A DNA stretch of 64,000 bases from Marinomonas colpomeniae (lineage in GTDB: Bacteria; Pseudomonadota; Gammaproteobacteria; Pseudomonadales; Marinomonadaceae): assembly GCF_014803385.1 (NCBI RefSeq), contig NZ_JACYFC010000002.1:731727-795726 (forward strand), written 5' to 3'. How positions within the stretch are numbered: the first letter of the stretch is position 1; every line of letters starts with the position of its first letter. Shown piece by piece: positions 55,537-64,000 of the stretch. The notes under the pieces were generated by a model, which ran no database searches, had not been told where the DNA came from, and saw only the letters and a program-made list of their open reading frames with translations. Made by a program: the position numbers and the translations under genes.

Positions 55537-56218
55537 CTGCGAGCAATTGATCTGCAAGATTCATAATATCTTCAGCGATAAAGTTAGGTTGAGGCACATT
55601 GCCGGCGATCAACATATTATTGTTTGGGCGAGTGATAAAAGCGCCAGAACAACCAGCTGCTTGCGCGCCTATCGTGTCCCATAAATGACAGGCAACAAGA
55701 CATATTCTATTTAGATCAACACCAAACTCCTGTGCTGCATGATGATAAGTCGCTGGATGAGGTTTAAAAGCACGTACAGTATCGACACTAAATTGATGTT
55801 CGAAGAAATGATTAATCCCTGCTTTTTCTAATAATGTAGGTGATGTCGTGGGTGCAGAATTTGTCAGAGTGGCTAAACGAAAGCCTGCCGTTTGCAAACG
55901 TTCTAAAGCCGGTATCACATCAGGATGTGGTGGAAGATTAGTGAGTAATGCTTTGAATTCTTTCACATCATCGTCGGAAATTGAAACATTGTGATTAGCT
56001 CCGATCATGTTCAATGTACCAACAGCTAGACTACCAAAAGGTTCATAGAGTCCTGAGATCGTTATGGCTTGAGAATAAAGAACAAGTTCGGCAAACCAAT
56101 TTCTTAACACAGATGGATCGTTGAACACACGAAGAAAAAAAGGTTCGAGCGTTGTGATATCCAGCAAGGTTTCATTTACGTCAAAAAGCAGTACGTCGAT
56201 GTTGCGAGCTTTATTCAT
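55517..56218 (-). CDS. HAD-superfamily hydrolase, type II haloacid dehalogenase-like
   Basis: A 233-residue HAD enzyme. Motif I is LFDVNETLLD with the nucleophile Asp13; motif II is TLTNSAP; the motif III lysine is in FKPHPATYH; the last acidic motif region has HLWDTIGAQAAG. This pattern is annotated as haloacid dehalogenase type II, but the true substrate cannot be read. The 3' end overlaps comM by 20 bases, tail to tail. It precedes no gene closely; the FrnE-like gene lies 97 bases upstream on the same strand. Confidence 0.88.
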   Translation of the reverse strand: MNKARNIDVLLFDVNETLLDITTLEPFFLRVFNDPSVLRNWFAELVLYSQAITISGLYEPFGSLAVGTLNMIGANHNVSISDDDVKEFKALLTNLPPHPDVIPALERLQTAGFRLATLTNSAPTTSPTLLEKAGINHFFEHQFSVDTVRAFKPHPATYHHAAQEFGVDLNRICLVACHLWDTIGAQAAGCSGAFITRPNNNMLIAGNVPQPNFIAEDIMNLADQLLAVKKTLP

Positions 56219-56315
56219 CTTGTTTAGACCTTCTTGGTAAGGTTAGTGAACCATTGCAGTGAGATTTATCTTCCTGCAATGGACTAGTTCGCTCGGCTCT
56301 TATTTATTGATTAAT

Positions 56316-56960
56316 TTAGAGCCCAGCCAATTCTTTCAACACGTCTTTATAGCTACTTTGTGGATGAGCCCCTGTCATTGCGCTACTGCGGTTGAAAATA
56401 ACAGTGGGTACACCTGAAATACCTTGTTGTTGCCACTGTCTTTCAAGCCTTTCAATAGCATCACGGCGGTCAGTATCATTTATAGCTAATTTAGCTTGCT
56501 CTGGATTTAGGCCAACAGTTTCAGCTTCAGCCAAAAGCACAGAATGATCAGAGATGTCTTTATGCTCGGTGAAAAAGGCAGAAAATAGGCGCTGTTTTAA
56601 CTCATGCTGCAAACCTTGCTCGTGAGCGAAGTCGAGAAGACTGTGTGCGTCACGAGTGTTTACCATTTTCATTTCTTCAAAGTAATCGAACTTAAAGCCA
56701 CATTCAGCGCCAAAACCACTTATGTTTGCCCGAGCTTTGTCACTGTCTTCACGTGTCGCGCCATATTTACGTAATACATGAGCACGTAAGTTCTCGCCTT
56801 GTGCTGGCATATTTGGGTTCAGTTCGAACGGTTGCCATTCGATTTCAACTCTATCTTGCAGGCCTAATTCATCAATGGCGGCTTCTAAATGTTTGTAACC
56901 TACGATGCACCATGGGCACACGATATCAGACACAATATCCAGTTTAATTTTATCTTTCAT
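56316..56960 (-). CDS. DsbA-family oxidoreductase, FrnE-like
   Basis: A 214-residue thioredoxin-fold protein. DIVSDIVCPWCIVGYKHLE has the C15-P-W-C18 active site; the cis-Pro loop is GISGVPTVIF. No signal peptide, so it is cytoplasmic like other FrnE/2-hydroxychromene-isomerase-like members. GFGAECGFKFDYF carries another Cys. Such proteins take part in thiol-disulfide or oxidative-stress chemistry. It lies in a group with a TetR regulator, a GST and an AhpD-like protein. Confidence 0.9.
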   Translation of the reverse strand: MKDKIKLDIVSDIVCPWCIVGYKHLEAAIDELGLQDRVEIEWQPFELNPNMPAQGENLRAHVLRKYGATREDSDKARANISGFGAECGFKFDYFEEMKMVNTRDAHSLLDFAHEQGLQHELKQRLFSAFFTEHKDISDHSVLLAEAETVGLNPEQAKLAINDTDRRDAIERLERQWQQQGISGVPTVIFNRSSAMTGAHPQSSYKDVLKELAGL

Positions 56961-57024
56961 GGTGTTTATCCTTGTGATGCCCGTTCCGTGCAGGCATTGG
57001 TTGTAAGTTGAAATGTTGAGTTAT

Positions 57025-57064
57025 AAATGGAAGTGCTAGGCTAAAAATGGAAGTGCTGGGCGAT
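57025..57064 (+). repeat. 20-bp tandem repeat in the FrnE-TetR spacer
   Basis: Two adjacent 20-base units start AAATGGAAGTGCTAGGC and AAATGGAAGTGCTGGGC, with one difference in 17. Probably a small slippage duplication just after the TetR stop. Confidence 0.8.
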
Positions 57065-57075
57065 ACGTTGACGCG

Positions 57076-57660
57076 TTAGCTCAGCCCTGCAAATACATCA
57101 TCGATCAGCTTTTCGATGGCTTCTAGATTGTTTGTTGCTTGTACATAGGTTTTTAAACCCATGATTTGAACCTGTAAATAACGAGCTAATTCAGCTGGTT
57201 TTTTATCTTCGCTGATTTCTCCGTTATCGATCGCTTGTTGGAAGATAAGAGCAAAAGAGCTTTCCACACTTTCTAAAATAGCCGTTGCGCAGGCAAGTAA
57301 ATCTGGATTGTCGTCCTGTGTTAGTTCCGCGACACTTTTGACTATCATGCACATGCCACTGGGGACAGTGTCTTTGTTGCACAGCGTCACATTGCGAACA
57401 AATCGTTTCAAACCGCCTAGCGCTGTTTCTTCTTGCGCCATACTGTTGGCAAGCTGATCAGAACCTTCTTGTGCATAACGATTGAGTGCTTCTTTAAACA
57501 AATTTTCTTTGCTGCCAAAAGCTGCATAAATGCTACCGGGGCGCATATCTATGACGTCTTGCAGGTTTCTCATGGACGTTGCGTGATAGCCTTTTTCCCA
57601 ATAGAGATTTTTGGCTTTTTCGATCACGTCGTCGCGATTAAATTTTGTTTGTTTACTCAT
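57076..57660 (-). CDS. TetR/AcrR family transcriptional regulator
   Basis: A 194-residue regulator. The helix-turn-helix is near residues 10-55 (VIEKAKNLYWEKGYHATSMR, VIDMRPGSIYAAFGSKENLF). The C-terminal ligand domain has the pattern SGMCMIVKSVAELTQDDNPD, with Cys near residue 103 that could be redox-active. It lies among FrnE, YghU-GST and AhpD-like genes on the same strand, so an electrophile or oxidant response is a reasonable guess. Candidate operators are the palindromes at 58736 and 59429. Confidence 0.9.
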   Translation of the reverse strand: MSKQTKFNRDDVIEKAKNLYWEKGYHATSMRNLQDVIDMRPGSIYAAFGSKENLFKEALNRYAQEGSDQLANSMAQEETALGGLKRFVRNVTLCNKDTVPSGMCMIVKSVAELTQDDNPDLLACATAILESVESSFALIFQQAIDNGEISEDKKPAELARYLQVQIMGLKTYVQATNNLEAIEKLIDDVFAGLS

Positions 57661-57715
57661 GGCTCATTTTTTACTGGTGACTTTTTAGCTTGGAGAAAGC
57701 CTTAATAAAGCGTGT

Positions 57716-57758
57716 CTGAAAAATGAAAAGCCAAGTAACAGTCAGATTACTGGCTTTT
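57716..57758 (-). terminator. Terminator after yghU
   Basis: Stem AAAAGCCA-GTAA / TTAC-TGGCTTTT (57726-57758) with one unpaired base per side and T-rich sequence beyond it on the minus strand. It lies between yghU and the TetR gene. Confidence 0.65.
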
Positions 57759-57782
57759 CACTTTTTCTATTATCTTTAGGTT

Positions 57783-58640
57783 TTACTCAGGTTTCAGTGC
57801 TAACACTTTATCAATGTCAGCCGCGCTGTGACGATTTGGAACTTGTTCCCAAGGTTCACCCCAGCTCCGGTTAACAATACGACCGCGTTGTACGGCTGGA
57901 CGGGCTTCGATTGCCTTCGCCCAACGTAAAACATGGGTGTACTCTTCTACTTGAAGGAACTCTTGTGCATCGTAGACGTTGCCGAGAACCAGATTGCCAT
58001 ACCAAGGCCAAGTAGCAATGTCGGCAATACTAAACTCGTCACCAGCAAGGAATTCGTGTTTCGCTAATTGCTTGTTTAAAACATCCAATTGGCGTTTGGT
58101 TTCCATCGTGAAACGGTTGATCGGATACTCAAATTTTTCTGGCGCATAAGCGTAAAAGTGCCCAAAGCCGCCACCTAAATAAGGTGCTGATCCGTGTAAC
58201 CAAAATAACCAGTTCATTACTTGTGTGCGTTTAACGCCACTTTCTGGCAGCAATGCACCAAATTTTTCAGCAAGGTAGACCAGAATAGAAGCGGACTCAA
58301 AAATAGGTTCCGCACTGCCATTCGCTTTATCTACAAGTGCTGGGATTTTGGAGTTGGGATTGATCTCTACAAAGCCAGATGAAAACTGATCACCTTCACC
58401 AATATTAATAAGGAAAGCGTCGTATTCTGCGTCTTTTCCTAATGCTAAAAGCTCTTCCAGCATGATGGTGATTTTCTGGCCATTTGGTGTTGCTAATGAA
58501 TGCAGCTGTAAAGCATGGTCACCAACTGGCAATTTTTTTTCATGAGTCGCGCCTGATGTAGGGCGGTTTACACTGGCCCATTTACCGCCACTTTCAGCAT
58601 CATGAGTCCAGACTTTTGGTGGTGTGTATTGGTTTTCCAT
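57783..58640 (-). CDS. yghU: Glutathione S-transferase, YghU (Nu class)-like
   Basis: A 285-residue GST with strong similarity to E. coli YghU, a disulfide-bond oxidoreductase active on glutathione. Typical blocks: HEKKLPVGDHALQLHSL, TPNGQKITIMLEELLALG, GEGDQFSSGFVEINPNSKIP, FESASILVYLAEKFG, WLFWLHGSAPYLGGGFGHFY (in short pieces) and RPAVQRGRIVNR. ATG at 58640 is eight bases after AGGAG; two earlier ATGs in frame lie too near that site. A 16-bp palindrome in its upstream region may be an operator. Confidence 0.95.
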   Translation of the reverse strand: MENQYTPPKVWTHDAESGGKWASVNRPTSGATHEKKLPVGDHALQLHSLATPNGQKITIMLEELLALGKDAEYDAFLINIGEGDQFSSGFVEINPNSKIPALVDKANGSAEPIFESASILVYLAEKFGALLPESGVKRTQVMNWLFWLHGSAPYLGGGFGHFYAYAPEKFEYPINRFTMETKRQLDVLNKQLAKHEFLAGDEFSIADIATWPWYGNLVLGNVYDAQEFLQVEEYTHVLRWAKAIEARPAVQRGRIVNRSWGEPWEQVPNRHSAADIDKVLALKPE

Positions 58641-58735
58641 TATCATCACTCCTAAAGATGTTGCGTAAGATTATTAGATTTTATCAAAAAATTGACGCAG
58701 CTAATAAACGAAAACTTGTCTCTTCAATAATAGAA

Positions 58736-58751
58736 GAAACAAGCTTGTTTC
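58736..58751. promoter_or_regulatory. Perfect palindrome upstream of yghU
   Basis: GAAACAAGCTTGTTTC reads the same on both strands. It lies 96 bases before the yghU start and just after the AhpD-like stop. It is a candidate TetR-type operator. Confidence 0.45.
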
Positions 58752-58793
58752 GTGTATTTCTATTCGTGTGTTTTAGAGCTTATTTCTTAGAGC

Positions 58794-59345
58794 TTATTTT
58801 TTAGACCAAGCGAAAGATTCAAACATTGGGTCTACAGGTGTTTTCGCAACATGGTTAACGTAGTTGCTAATCACTTTCTGAGACAGGCCAAGGATGACTT
58901 CAAGAACTTGCTGTTGTGCGTAGCCCGCTGCGAAGAATGCTTTTAGATCGTCTTCAGAAACATTGCCACGATTGCGAACAATGCTCAATGTGAAATCATG
59001 AAGCGCTTGTAGCTTCGCTGTTGGCATTGCTTCGCCATTGCGCAAAGCATCCGTTAGTGCCGCATCCACTTTCATTGAATGAGCAATAGCTGTGTGTGCT
59101 GGAACACAGTAATGACATTCATGTTCAACATTAATGGTTTGCCATACAACGGTTAACTCTTCTGCATTAAAAGAAGAATTTGTGAATTGCTCATTTAGAA
59201 GGTTGTAAGCTTTAAGAGTGCTTGGTGATTCAGCCATTGTACCTAGAAGATTAGGGATAGTTCCCATTTGAGCTTTCGCGCCTTCTAAGATGGCTTTGCT
59301 GTCTGCTGGAGCGGATTCGATTGTGTGGATTTTGAAGTTTGACAT
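58794..59345 (-). CDS. Carboxymuconolactone decarboxylase/AhpD-like protein
   Basis: A 183-residue all-helical protein of the CMD/AhpD superfamily. The active-site motif is ECHYCVPAH (Glu76, Cys77, Cys80, His84), the same layout as the AhpD peroxidatic site. Members reduce peroxides or disulfides, or act as uncharacterised peroxidase-related enzymes. It is followed on the same strand by yghU and the TetR gene. Two operator-like palindromes lie 84-123 bases before its start. Confidence 0.9.
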   Translation of the reverse strand: MSNFKIHTIESAPADSKAILEGAKAQMGTIPNLLGTMAESPSTLKAYNLLNEQFTNSSFNAEELTVVWQTINVEHECHYCVPAHTAIAHSMKVDAALTDALRNGEAMPTAKLQALHDFTLSIVRNRGNVSEDDLKAFFAAGYAQQQVLEVILGLSQKVISNYVNHVAKTPVDPMFESFAWSKK

Positions 59346-59428
59346 AAATAATTCTCTCTACTTATCTAAGTTGAAATTTGTTCAATCGGAACTTTTGTTC
59401 CTTGAAGTTGCGATCACTATAGATTCAG

Positions 59429-59468
59429 TTGAACACTTGTTCAATGTTTATTTTGAGCAATCGTTCAA
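59429..59468. promoter_or_regulatory. Pair of TTGAACA-type palindromes upstream of the AhpD-like gene
   Basis: TTGAACACTTGTTCAA (59429-59444) has perfect 7-bp arms. TTGAGCAATCGTTCAA (59453-59468) is a degenerate second copy, 24 bases further. A further TTGTTCAA half-site is near 59380. This looks like a double operator for a dimeric regulator, perhaps the TetR protein at 57076. Confidence 0.55.
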
Positions 59469-59601
59469 GTAATGTGTAAGCTTTATGATAGTTATCTTTT
59501 AAAAAGAGAAAACGTATTTAGTTGTATTAAACGAGGTGTTTTTTAATGGAAGTAGCCGGCTTGCTGATTAACAAACAGTAAGTCGGATTTAATACCGCTT
59601 T

Positions 59602-60741
59602 TTACTTTTCAGCCTGCGTCGTCTGATGGATATATTCTGAAACGCCTGCTGTTGCGGCTTCAATCGCACCTGCAACATAACCTGGAAATTGAGCGGACCA
59701 TTCACTGCCAATCCCTATTAATTTTCCTTGCCACGGACTGTCTGTTGCCATCATTTCTGGCGCGCTGCCATGATGACCTGCTTCATCAAAATCAAGAGAT
59801 GTTGCTGTAAATGGATCCTGAGCCCAGTCTTTTAATACGGTTAATTTGGGCGTTGAGGCTTGGTCTCCAAATAATCGAATAAGTTGATTCAGGCAGTGAG
59901 CTTTTAGTTGGTCATTCGTTAGGCTTTTACGAGCTGTTGCTGGAACGCCGATAAAACCAAATAGGGCAGCACTTTCGTTTGGCATAGAAGCATCGTGAAT
60001 CTCTACCATGGGACCGAGTCTGCTTTGAGCGCTTCCAGACAATCCTGCTTCTCGCCAAAATGGCGTATCGTAAACCGCGATATATTTTGCATGCCCTGCC
60101 ATCCATGTTGCCGTGTTACGCCACTGGCTTGCTAAAGAGCTAGGCAGTGCGGGAACGAAATCAATATTGTTCTCAACCAAACGAGGTGGTATTGCTAATA
60201 GAACATATTGCACAAACGTAGAATGTATAACATCTGGGTCTGCTGTGTCTTGAAAGCAGATTTCTATATTCTTGTTTGTTTTTTGAATGGAAGAGACTGT
60301 TTTGCCAAGCAGAATCTGAGTGTTACTAAGCTTTGAGTGGAGTTTGTGAATCAGTGCTTCCATGCCACCTATTAATCGTATTGATGGTGGAGAAGTTGCG
60401 TATCCTCTCATTACAACGGGTGCTTCATGAGGTGAGCGCTCAATAACCATATTGCCAGTGTCATATTGGTTAAAACGTTCTAGCTCCAATTCTGCAATTA
60501 ATGAATCCAATTGGTGTTGGAAATCTGGCCAAAACCAAGTAGGGCCAAGATCAACCTTATCTGTAGCTGATGCACCGTCTGTAGTTGATGCGCTGCCTAT
60601 AGAAGCACTGCTGATACGTCCACCCAAAACATCGCGAGCTTCCAGCAGAACGTAATCTGTTATGCCTTGCTGCTCAAGTAAATACGCGGCATAGAGACCG
60701 CTGAGTCCACCGCCAATAATGGCTATTTTGTTATCCGTCAT
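59602..60741 (-). CDS. Flavin-containing monoamine oxidase-like protein
   Basis: A 379-residue FAD-dependent amine oxidase. The FAD site IAIIGGGLSGLYAAYLLEQQG and EARDVLGGRISS are clear, as are RLIGGMEALIHKL in the middle and LIGIGSEWSAQFPGYVAGAI at the C-terminal FAD contact. It probably oxidises an amine to an aldehyde with release of H2O2. A 25-codon longer frame exists, but the extra part is not family-like; the ribosome site for the chosen ATG is only modest. No signal peptide. It stands alone. Confidence 0.88.
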   Translation of the reverse strand: MTDNKIAIIGGGLSGLYAAYLLEQQGITDYVLLEARDVLGGRISSASIGSASTTDGASATDKVDLGPTWFWPDFQHQLDSLIAELELERFNQYDTGNMVIERSPHEAPVVMRGYATSPPSIRLIGGMEALIHKLHSKLSNTQILLGKTVSSIQKTNKNIEICFQDTADPDVIHSTFVQYVLLAIPPRLVENNIDFVPALPSSLASQWRNTATWMAGHAKYIAVYDTPFWREAGLSGSAQSRLGPMVEIHDASMPNESAALFGFIGVPATARKSLTNDQLKAHCLNQLIRLFGDQASTPKLTVLKDWAQDPFTATSLDFDEAGHHGSAPEMMATDSPWQGKLIGIGSEWSAQFPGYVAGAIEAATAGVSEYIHQTTQAEK

Positions 60742-60816
60742 TTTGATGTCTCGTGATTCATATTTTAGAACGTATTTATTCAGTAAAGCGTGATTGTCTT
60801 GTGCTGATATCAGCAT

Positions 60817-61093
60817 AACGATCTTTTAATAGGCGTCGCCAGTAATTTCTATTAATGCATTGGATTCGTCATGATTCTTTCTTAATTTGATAAAAACTAT
60901 TTTAACCGTTTTCATTTCGTTACAATCTTGTTCCCATTTTATGGCTTATGTTTGAGATCTCTTTTCTCATGCGGTCGTTTGTTCAAAACCATCGTTAATA
61001 ATCTTGAGTGGACTAATAATAATTAATAAACATTGCGCATTCGGTTTGGTTGATTAAGGTCAAATTCGCGTCGCATAAATGGAGTTTTATATT
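60817..61093. other. Divergent promoter region of the amine oxidase and BASS genes
   Basis: An A+T-rich spacer with no ORF of substance. It must hold both promoters. I saw no clear operator or riboswitch. Confidence 0.45.
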
Positions 61094-62011
61094 ATGGTTA
61101 TCCAGCTTTTTCCTCTTTGGGCAATCTTGCTTTCTGCACTTGCTTTTTTTCAGCCAGATTTATTTGTTGGGCTAAAAACACAAATCGTTCCATTACTTAT
61201 GGTTATCATGCTAGCCATGGGTCTTACCTTACATCCAACGGATTTTAAAAAAGTATTAAAAAGCAGCAAGGCTGTTGGTGTTGGTGTATTACTGCAGTTT
61301 TTAGTCATGCCTATTACTGCATTTGGTATTGCGATGATATTTGGTTTTGATACGGAATTGACGATCGGTATGTTACTAGTAGGTAGTGTTGCAGGCGGAA
61401 CGTCGTCCAACATTATGTGTTATTTAGCAAAAGGTGATACAGCCTTGTCGATTTCTATGACAGCTATTTCAACCTTAATCGGTGTGTTATTAACACCTTT
61501 TCTTGTGTCTTTGATGATCGGGAAAAGCGTCGATGTTCCTGTGATATCTATGTTGATTAGCTTGTTTAAAATTGTATTGCTTCCTGTTGCCGCTGGTGTG
61601 GTGATTAATACGCTTTTTTCTAAGCTTGTTCGTAAAGCTGAACCGATTTTTCCATACATTTCTATGTTTGCGATTGTGTTGATTATTGCGATCGTTGTAG
61701 CGTTAAGTTCTTCTAAACTGGTTGAAGTGGGATTAATCGTTGCCGCAGCCGTTATTCTACATAATGCGATTGGCTTGACTCTGGGTTACTGGGTAACTTA
61801 CTTGTTAGGTTTTGATGCTAAAGTTTGCCGTACTATTGCCTTTGAAGTAGGTTTGCAAAACTCAGGATTGGCCGCTGCTTTAGCAGTTAAATTTTTTACG
61901 CCTATGTCGGCTTTACCAGGCACTCTTTTCAGTGTGTGGCACAACATCTCAGGCTCTTTGTTGGCGAGTTATTGGAGTCGTCGACCAATTACTAAAGATA
62001 CCTCTGAATAA
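61094..62011 (+). CDS. Bile acid:sodium symporter (BASS) family transporter
   Basis: A 305-residue membrane protein with nine to ten helices. Family features include MLAMGLTLHPTDFKKVL, the crossover segment LLVGSVAGGTSSNIMCYLAKGD and the second one with FEVGLQNSGLAAALAVKFF. These are like PanS/YocS and plastid BASS proteins, which move organic anions with Na+. ATG at 61094 is nine bases after GGAG; the in-frame ATG 15 bases earlier has no site. Ends in a strong terminator. Confidence 0.92.
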   Translation: MVIQLFPLWAILLSALAFFQPDLFVGLKTQIVPLLMVIMLAMGLTLHPTDFKKVLKSSKAVGVGVLLQFLVMPITAFGIAMIFGFDTELTIGMLLVGSVAGGTSSNIMCYLAKGDTALSISMTAISTLIGVLLTPFLVSLMIGKSVDVPVISMLISLFKIVLLPVAAGVVINTLFSKLVRKAEPIFPYISMFAIVLIIAIVVALSSSKLVEVGLIVAAAVILHNAIGLTLGYWVTYLLGFDAKVCRTIAFEVGLQNSGLAAALAVKFFTPMSALPGTLFSVWHNISGSLLASYWSRRPITKDTSE

Positions 62012-62032
62012 AATCTATTAGACTCAGTAAGT

Positions 62033-62067
62033 AAAAGGGATGCCGTTTGTGCATCCCTTTTTTATTT
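62033..62067 (+). terminator. Terminator after the BASS gene
   Basis: An 11-bp stem AAAAGGGATGC / GCATCCCTTTT with a seven-base loop, then a T run. Confidence 0.9.
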
Positions 62068-62187
62068 TTGCCTTTCGTTGTTGTGTTTTTTTAGGGTGAA
62101 TCCATCTCGTTCTGTTCGTGCTAGCCGAATAAATGTCGGGTACACTTAGTTGTATTTTCTAATCCTCTTTTTATCCCGAGTCTTTTC

Positions 62188-64000
62188 ATGAGTGAACCGC
62201 TTCCATCCATATCTCAACGTCTTCGTAGTTTGAACGAACGTCAATTAGACGCCGTTAAACAGATCGATGGACCTTTGCTTGTATTAGCCGGGGCAGGTTC
62301 AGGAAAGACCAGTGTAATCACCACTAAAATCGCCTATTTGATTCAAACCTGCGGTTATAAAGCCAACAGTATTATTGCCGTAACCTTTACCAACAAAGCC
62401 GCCCGAGAAATGAAAGAGCGGGTTGTGAGTATTTTGTCCAAGCAAGAAAGTAGAGGCCTGAGCATCTCGACCTTCCATAATTTGGGTTTACGTATTCTTC
62501 GTAAAGAATACAGACTGGCTGGTTTAAAAGAAGGTTTTACTTTATTCGATTCTCAAGACTCGTTTAGCTTAATCAAAGAGATTTTAGATAAAGAATTTAA
62601 CGGACAAACTGATTCCGCGGCTTATTGTCAAAATACGGTTTCGAATTGGAAGAATGACCTAACCACACCACAAGAAGCCATGACCAATGCGGACACAGAA
62701 GAGTACTTATTGGCGGCGCAAGTCTATGCACAATATCAGCGTTATTTGCGCGCTTACAACGCGGTAGATTTTGATGACTTAATACTCTTGCCTGTTAGTT
62801 TATTGATGGCCAATGAAAATTTGCGTGAACGCTGGCAGAAGAAGGTTCGTTATTTGCTGGTGGATGAGTGCCAAGACACCAATGGCAGCCAATACGAATT
62901 GATCCGCTTGCTTGCAGGTTATCGTCGCTGCTTCACCTTGGTAGGAGATGATGACCAATCGATTTATGCATGGCGTGGTGCTCGACCTGAAAACCTTGAA
63001 CGCTTGTCTGTTGATTACCCGAATTTAAAACTTGTCAAACTAGAACAAAATTATCGTTCAACAAAAACCATTTTGAAAGCGGCTAATACCCTGATCGCTA
63101 ACAATCCCCACGTATACGACAAAGCCTTGTGGAGTGATCTTGGTATTGGTGACCCGATACGAGTCATGGTGACACGAAACGAAGATTCAGAATCAGAACG
63201 CGTTGCGGCTGAAATTCAATCTCGGCATTTGCGGCATGATATTCCATATCGTGATTTTGCTATCTTGTATCGAGGCAATCACCAAGCGCGCTTATTAGAG
63301 ATTAAGTTACAGGCTTATCGTATTCCTTATAAAATGAATGGCGGTACCTCGTTTTTCTCTCGAGCCGAAATTAAAGATTTAATGGGGTATCTTCGTCTTT
63401 TAGTGAATCCGTCAGACGATAACGCTTTCTTGCGAGTTGTGAACCTGCCGCGCCGAGAGATTGGTCCTGCGACATTAGAAAAAGTTGGTAACCTTGCCAC
63501 TGCACATGGCGTCAGCTTATTTGAAGCGTCAGGTTACAAAGAAATTGAAGAAGAGATCACAGGGCGCTCGTTGAAAAGCCTACAAGAATTCGAACGTTGG
63601 ATGTCTACTTTACGCAAACGTTTAGAAGGCGCTTCCCCCGTACCTGTGATTGAACAAATGATTCATGACATGGATTATTACGGCTGGATTCAGGAACAAA
63701 CCTCATCGACCAAGGCGGCTGAACGTCGAATAGAAAACGTACGTTTCTTATTAGATTCTATCCAACGCATGATGGAATCCGCGTGGGAAGAAGATGAAAC
63801 AGCAGGCTTAGATCAAGCCATTAGTAAGCTTCTATTGATTGATATGCTAGAGCGTCAAGAAGAAGATGAAGACGAAGATAAAGTACAGCTACTGACGCTC
63901 CATGCTTCAAAAGGTCTTGAATACCCTCACGTTTTTTTAATCGGTTGTGAAGAAGAACTTCTCCCTCACCGTAACAGTATTGAAAACGACGATATAGAAG
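62188..64000 (+). CDS. rep: ATP-dependent DNA helicase Rep; 3' end outside the window
   Basis: The frame starting at ATG 62188 stays open to the right edge (604 codons). It is a UvrD/Rep superfamily 1A helicase, which unwinds DNA 3' to 5' and helps forks pass bound proteins. Walker A is AGAGSGKT (residues 34-41), VTFTNKAAREMKER is motif Ia, LLVDECQD (223-230) is Walker B, and DDQSIYAWRGA is motif III. EQNYRST is motif IV, and TLHASKGLEYPHVF is near the right edge. LNERQLDAVK and the GCGYKA-like segment are closer to Rep than to UvrD. The last roughly 70 residues are missing. Confidence 0.95.
   Translation, partial: MSEPLPSISQRLRSLNERQLDAVKQIDGPLLVLAGAGSGKTSVITTKIAYLIQTCGYKANSIIAVTFTNKAAREMKERVVSILSKQESRGLSISTFHNLGLRILRKEYRLAGLKEGFTLFDSQDSFSLIKEILDKEFNGQTDSAAYCQNTVSNWKNDLTTPQEAMTNADTEEYLLAAQVYAQYQRYLRAYNAVDFDDLILLPVSLLMANENLRERWQKKVRYLLVDECQDTNGSQYELIRLLAGYRRCFTLVGDDDQSIYAWRGARPENLERLSVDYPNLKLVKLEQNYRSTKTILKAANTLIANNPHVYDKALWSDLGIGDPIRVMVTRNEDSESERVAAEIQSRHLRHDIPYRDFAILYRGNHQARLLEIKLQAYRIPYKMNGGTSFFSRAEIKDLMGYLRLLVNPSDDNAFLRVVNLPRREIGPATLEKVGNLATAHGVSLFEASGYKEIEEEITGRSLKSLQEFERWMSTLRKRLEGASPVPVIEQMIHDMDYYGWIQEQTSSTKAAERRIENVRFLLDSIQRMMESAWEEDETAGLDQAISKLLLIDMLERQEEDEDEDKVQLLTLHASKGLEYPHVFLIGCEEELLPHRNSIENDDIE

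Noticed and set aside
59556..59586. Stem CCGGCTTGCTG / CAGTAAGTCGG as the amine oxidase terminator
   Set aside because: In the minus-strand RNA two pairs become A-C mismatches and no T run follows, so terminator function is not supported.

Overview
The window is a 64 kb chromosomal stretch from a marine-type gammaproteobacterium, most likely a Marinomonas-like member of the Oceanospirillales. This is inferred from gene content and sequence style (fused PseG-PseH, AruF/AruG-type arginine succinyltransferases, LysO, YghU, UbiK, RadA, GlnK-AmtB, Rep); no rRNA or tRNA gene is present to confirm it. Both window edges cut a gene: a NeuB-like synthase fusion on the left and the Rep helicase on the right.

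Region 1 (1-16.6 kb) is a surface-glycan locus, A+T-rich especially from about 2.9 to 13 kb. It starts with an unusual three-gene set: a NeuB/SAF domain fused to a TIM-barrel isomerase-like domain, a DapA-like lyase and a NeuA-like cytidylyltransferase. A terminator follows. Next come a GT-B-like protein with HP and ST motifs, a glycosyltransferase-acyltransferase fusion, a methyltransferase, an epimerase and a GT4 enzyme, then gmd and fcl (GDP-L-fucose), a GT2, a Wzy-like polymerase and two GT4 enzymes. Most genes overlap by a few bases. WcaJ (initiating phosphoglycosyltransferase) faces this cluster across a shared terminator. No Wzx flippase is visible.

Region 2 (16.9-29.5 kb) holds an FKBP isomerase, a LysO-type lysine exporter, a MATE transporter, an O-antigen ligase-like protein, a complete pseudaminic acid operon (pseB, C, F, G-H fusion, I) and galE. 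Three decayed gene fragments lie in its spacers: the 3' end of a DUF1904 gene, the 3' end of manC, and the 3' end of a second MATE gene. The MATE tails are direct repeats on both sides of the ligase/pse segment. This suggests that the locus was rearranged or gained by recombination. Two separate CMP-ulosonate pathways therefore sit in one glycan region.

Region 3 (29.5-49 kb) is mostly metabolic: cobQ divergent from cobD-cobC-cobU (late cobalamin steps), gpt, DUF2914 and DUF1904 genes, an arginine succinyltransferase operon (two AstA-like subunits, astD, astB), a DUF1653 gene, a tripartite-type RND pump pair with a LysR gene, and a LysR/mmsA divergent pair with a striking perfect inverted repeat between them.

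Region 4 (49-64 kb) has housekeeping and stress genes: DUF1289, radA, glnK-amtB behind a sigma-54-like promoter, ubiK, a Trp-rich small protein, comM/yifB, a HAD hydrolase, a FrnE-like DsbA, a TetR regulator, yghU, an AhpD-like protein, a flavin amine oxidase, a BASS-family transporter and rep. The TetR/GST/AhpD-like group looks like a redox or electrophile-stress cluster, with palindromes that could be its operators.
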